From: CAZSNT01 sp964607765 | GTDB lineage: Bacteria; Verrucomicrobiota; Lentisphaeria; Oligosphaerales; JABHEG01 | NCBI GenBank assembly: GCA_964607765.1 | Contig: CAZSNT010000294.1 | Coordinates: 1-6,657, forward strand | DNA length: 6,657 nt | Direction of reading: 5' to 3' | Shown here: positions 5,701 to 6,657 of the stretch, in pieces | Layout: each line of letters opens with the position of its first letter | Numbering within the stretch: position 1 is the first letter of the stretch | Position numbers and translations under genes: made by a program | Notes under the pieces: generated by a model | Database searches by the model: none | What the model saw: only the letters and a program-made list of their open reading frames with translations | Told to the model about the DNA's origin: nothing

Positions 5701-6657
5701 ACGGAGTCGGCCGTGCAGCCGGAGAAGTGCTTGTACGGGTGAATCGGTCCCTCGAACTGGTCGAGGCGCGGGAAATCGAAATGCTGCGGCGCCTTTTCGC
5801 CTGCGCGCGTCCACTTCTGCCCGACCTCTCGGAAGTCGGAAAGGCGAATGATCCCCCGGCTGCCGACAAACGCGTAGCTGCCGCCAAGTGCCACCCGGCA
5901 GTCTCCATTCCGGTAGCCCTGGACAAAGTGGAAGAGCGACCCGTCCGCACGGTTCAGACCCACCGGTTGAGACCGGCCGTTCGGCAAGACGAGCCGATCG
6001 CCACGTGCGAGCAGATAGCCCTGCGGGGAGAGCCCGGCATCGAACAGCTTGTTGTGGTCGATCCGGACGTGCTCGAGCAGGGATAGCCGAGAGTTGGACC
6101 ACACGCGTGAACCGTCGCCCACACGTAGCGCGTGGACATGCACGCCCACCGTTGGCCACACGCCGCTGGCGAAATACACCACGTCCCCGACGACAACCGG
6201 GCCGCCGCGCACCGGCCACATGCTCACCAACCGGTTATTGCCGAGCAGGCGGAGCTCAGGCCGGGTTTCGGGGTAGGCCTTCACAGACCAGCGCACTGTT
6301 CCGTCATCGAGCGCCAGGCAACGAAACGTCCCGTCATCCGAACCCAGAAGCACATTCCCGTCGTGTAACACGGGCGCCAGTCGCACCGGACCGTCGGTGT
6401 AGTGGATCCACACCTGTTCGCCCGTTACCGCCGAATAGGCACGGACGCTGCCGTCAACGGGACTGCCAACCACGAGTCGACCACCGGCGCACACTGGCTC
6501 GTAGGAGCGATCGAACTGCTGCCGCTTCTCATTGGGGAAGGCAGGCTGGAACGCCGGAAGCTTGACGCTCCATGCCGGCTGGAGCGCAGCCGGCAGACTG
6601 TCGGCACTGCATGCAGAACGTTCGGCATCATACCGGTACGTGGGCCAATCCCCGCCC
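2769..6657 (-). CDS. Large PQQ-type beta-propeller / methyltransferase-like / LamG fusion protein, 5' end missing
   Basis: Numbering is from the GTG at 6494. The frame stays open for another 54 codons to the window edge. These include DWPTYRYDAERSA, the usual opening of a PQQ-type propeller, so the GTG is internal and the start, probably with a signal peptide, lies outside. Propeller 1 (to about 388) has blade motifs such as GSVRAYSAVTGEQVW (15-29) and GTFRCLALDDGTVRW (55-69). An Ala/Gly/Pro linker covers about 389-422. A Rossmann SAM-methyltransferase-like domain spans about 423-560 (VVVGGMATG 427-435, VVEAD 450-454, RPYGG 518-522). Propeller 2 (about 570-1000) opens with ADWTHETSDPARSHYSRD and has blades ending at W648, W750, W810 and W865. 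It contains a Cys cluster: C945, C965, C967. The LamG/concanavalin-like domain (about 1030-1241) has LTMTAWVKLG, GEWFHVAATFDG, YLNGKEAG and DDVRIYKRTL. It is likely exported and may bind carbohydrate or protein; PQQ binding is not implied. The reaction, if any, is unknown. Confidence 0.85.
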   Translation of the reverse strand, partial: GGDWPTYRYDAERSACSADSLPAALQPAWSVKLPAFQPAFPNEKRQQFDRSYEPVCAGGRLVVGSPVDGSVRAYSAVTGEQVWIHYTDGPVRLAPVLHDGNVLLGSDDGTFRCLALDDGTVRWSVKAYPETRPELRLLGNNRLVSMWPVRGGPVVVGDVVYFASGVWPTVGVHVHALRVGDGSRVWSNSRLSLLEHVRIDHNKLFDAGLSPQGYLLARGDRLVLPNGRSQPVGLNRADGSLFHFVQGYRNGDCRVALGGSYAFVGSRGIIRLSDFREVGQKWTRAGEKAPQHFDFPRLDQFEGPIHPYKHFSGCTADSVFDGDIAYSLSQGVFYAHDLAAAGVSEWEAKQGRRVLKPFRWDAPMRMRVPLTPASACRLFAKAGKRLYGRAGNLAVAVELTGEPVPARVVWRHKFGALPTSMIAAEDRLFVVLEDGTVHCFAEGAAAGGTGGAAAARVPAPAATPALTAALSAGGATGGYCVVVGGMATGEIDAALAESQCRLIVVEADRERIHALRDRYGLTGRYGTRLDVVPGELAALELPAYLASVLWLRADRCPVKDGATLSRLWRSVRPYGGVLCVTGTRAQLAELRALAAATELDGAVIQEGADGAVALRRPSGPSGAADWTHETSDPARSHYSRDLAVRAPLGPLWYGDGPDHGFFKKKDYGRGVKPQVTQGRVFALQQFSRTLFAYDAYTGRLLWRQRGAGKEAGFITRFVSRPEGIYAAGKGICVVYDPSTGRELRRLTYADSMPAGSSARASGVVVTDSSALVAAANADTGAIEQGLWDADVLICFDRSSGTVKWKRTATERFNIKALAISGGRVFCTDSMSPLASEHWKRRGGGAKECVSRVMALDEATGNVVWTHEFTSPYRQHGASGWLSVRGTDDWLACVPDAGRVLAGREKNAALLSAADGSVVWEKPLGLAQPLVIMGDTLLDQTGRLISIDSGEVSRNGLFARGGCNYAVANQHLLFLRDQTVCYVDIETGKRVRLRNMRSGCSNSTIPAAGLLNIPNFAVGCVCNYPVQTSSAWLHMPGIETWGGTTPVKVEPVTTSTEIPLITAEAAAEMHVFERRFLVLEPDAAREHLVAAWQFGAAVPDRPNVTPDTSGNGLDCVLVAPAFEPRGSGRALRCDSDVAKTSGRAQLPQPDCVRDALTMTAWVKLGNKQHKGATGVVECPQFYRLMVDTTEPPYTISFSLQTASRSWRSVRLPKTLPPGEWFHVAATFDGEVGELVIYLNGKEAGRTTGASCRIGPSGRHIAIGVRDSGAFLNGSVDDVRIYKRTLGPGVIAAIASE

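Noticed and set aside
5118..6086. Plus-strand open frame of 322 codons
   Set aside because: It is antisense to propeller 1 and the methyltransferase-like domain; composition is Arg/Ala/Pro-rich with no family features.
2769..6657. PQQ-dependent dehydrogenase activity for the propeller protein
   Set aside because: Only the blade motifs of the fold are seen. The two-propeller layout with a methyltransferase-like insert and LamG tail does not match quinoprotein dehydrogenases, and there is no CxxCH heme motif.

Overview
The window is G+C-rich (clearly above 60%) and carries three genes, all on the minus strand, two of them cut by the window edges. No RNA gene, CRISPR array or complete insertion sequence is visible. 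The gene content is a secreted heparinase II/III-type lyase beside a very large secreted-type beta-propeller/methyltransferase-like/LamG fusion. I associate this with glycan-degrading bacteria of the Planctomycetota/Lentisphaerota/Verrucomicrobiota kind, or Armatimonadota and Hydrogenedentota. That is an inference from architecture; there is no taxonomic marker gene.

Layout from low to high coordinate. (1) Positions 1-52 hold the first 17 codons of a REP-associated (IS200-like, Y1) tyrosine transposase. Its upstream region, with small inverted repeats, lies at 53-159. (2) Positions 160-2214 encode a complete heparinase II/III-family polysaccharide lyase-like protein with an export signal. A strong Shine-Dalgarno sequence (2223-2228) favours the ATG at 2214 over the longer ATG at 2247. 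(3) Positions 2215-2768 are a noncoding stretch. It contains two diverged head-to-tail copies of a roughly 100-bp unit (2231-2328 and 2332-2432), each with the same small hairpin at the same place. Further upstream relative to the lyase is an 11-bp perfect inverted repeat (2405-2415 with 2476-2486). It shares three bases with a second, mutually exclusive 6-bp inverted repeat (2463-2468 with 2484-2489). (4) From 2769 to beyond the right edge runs the C-terminal part, at least 1295 residues, of a fusion protein: PQQ-type beta-propeller, Ala/Pro-rich linker, degenerate SAM-methyltransferase-like Rossmann domain, second PQQ-type propeller, LamG-like lectin domain. The frame is open to the window end, so the GTG at 6494 is not its real start.

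The two large genes share a strand but are about 550 bases apart, so they need not be one operon. A plausible joint role is outside the cytoplasm: the lyase cleaves an acidic polysaccharide, and the propeller/lectin protein binds carbohydrate or organises surface proteins. The least explained part of the window is the structured, repeat-bearing leader in front of the lyase gene.
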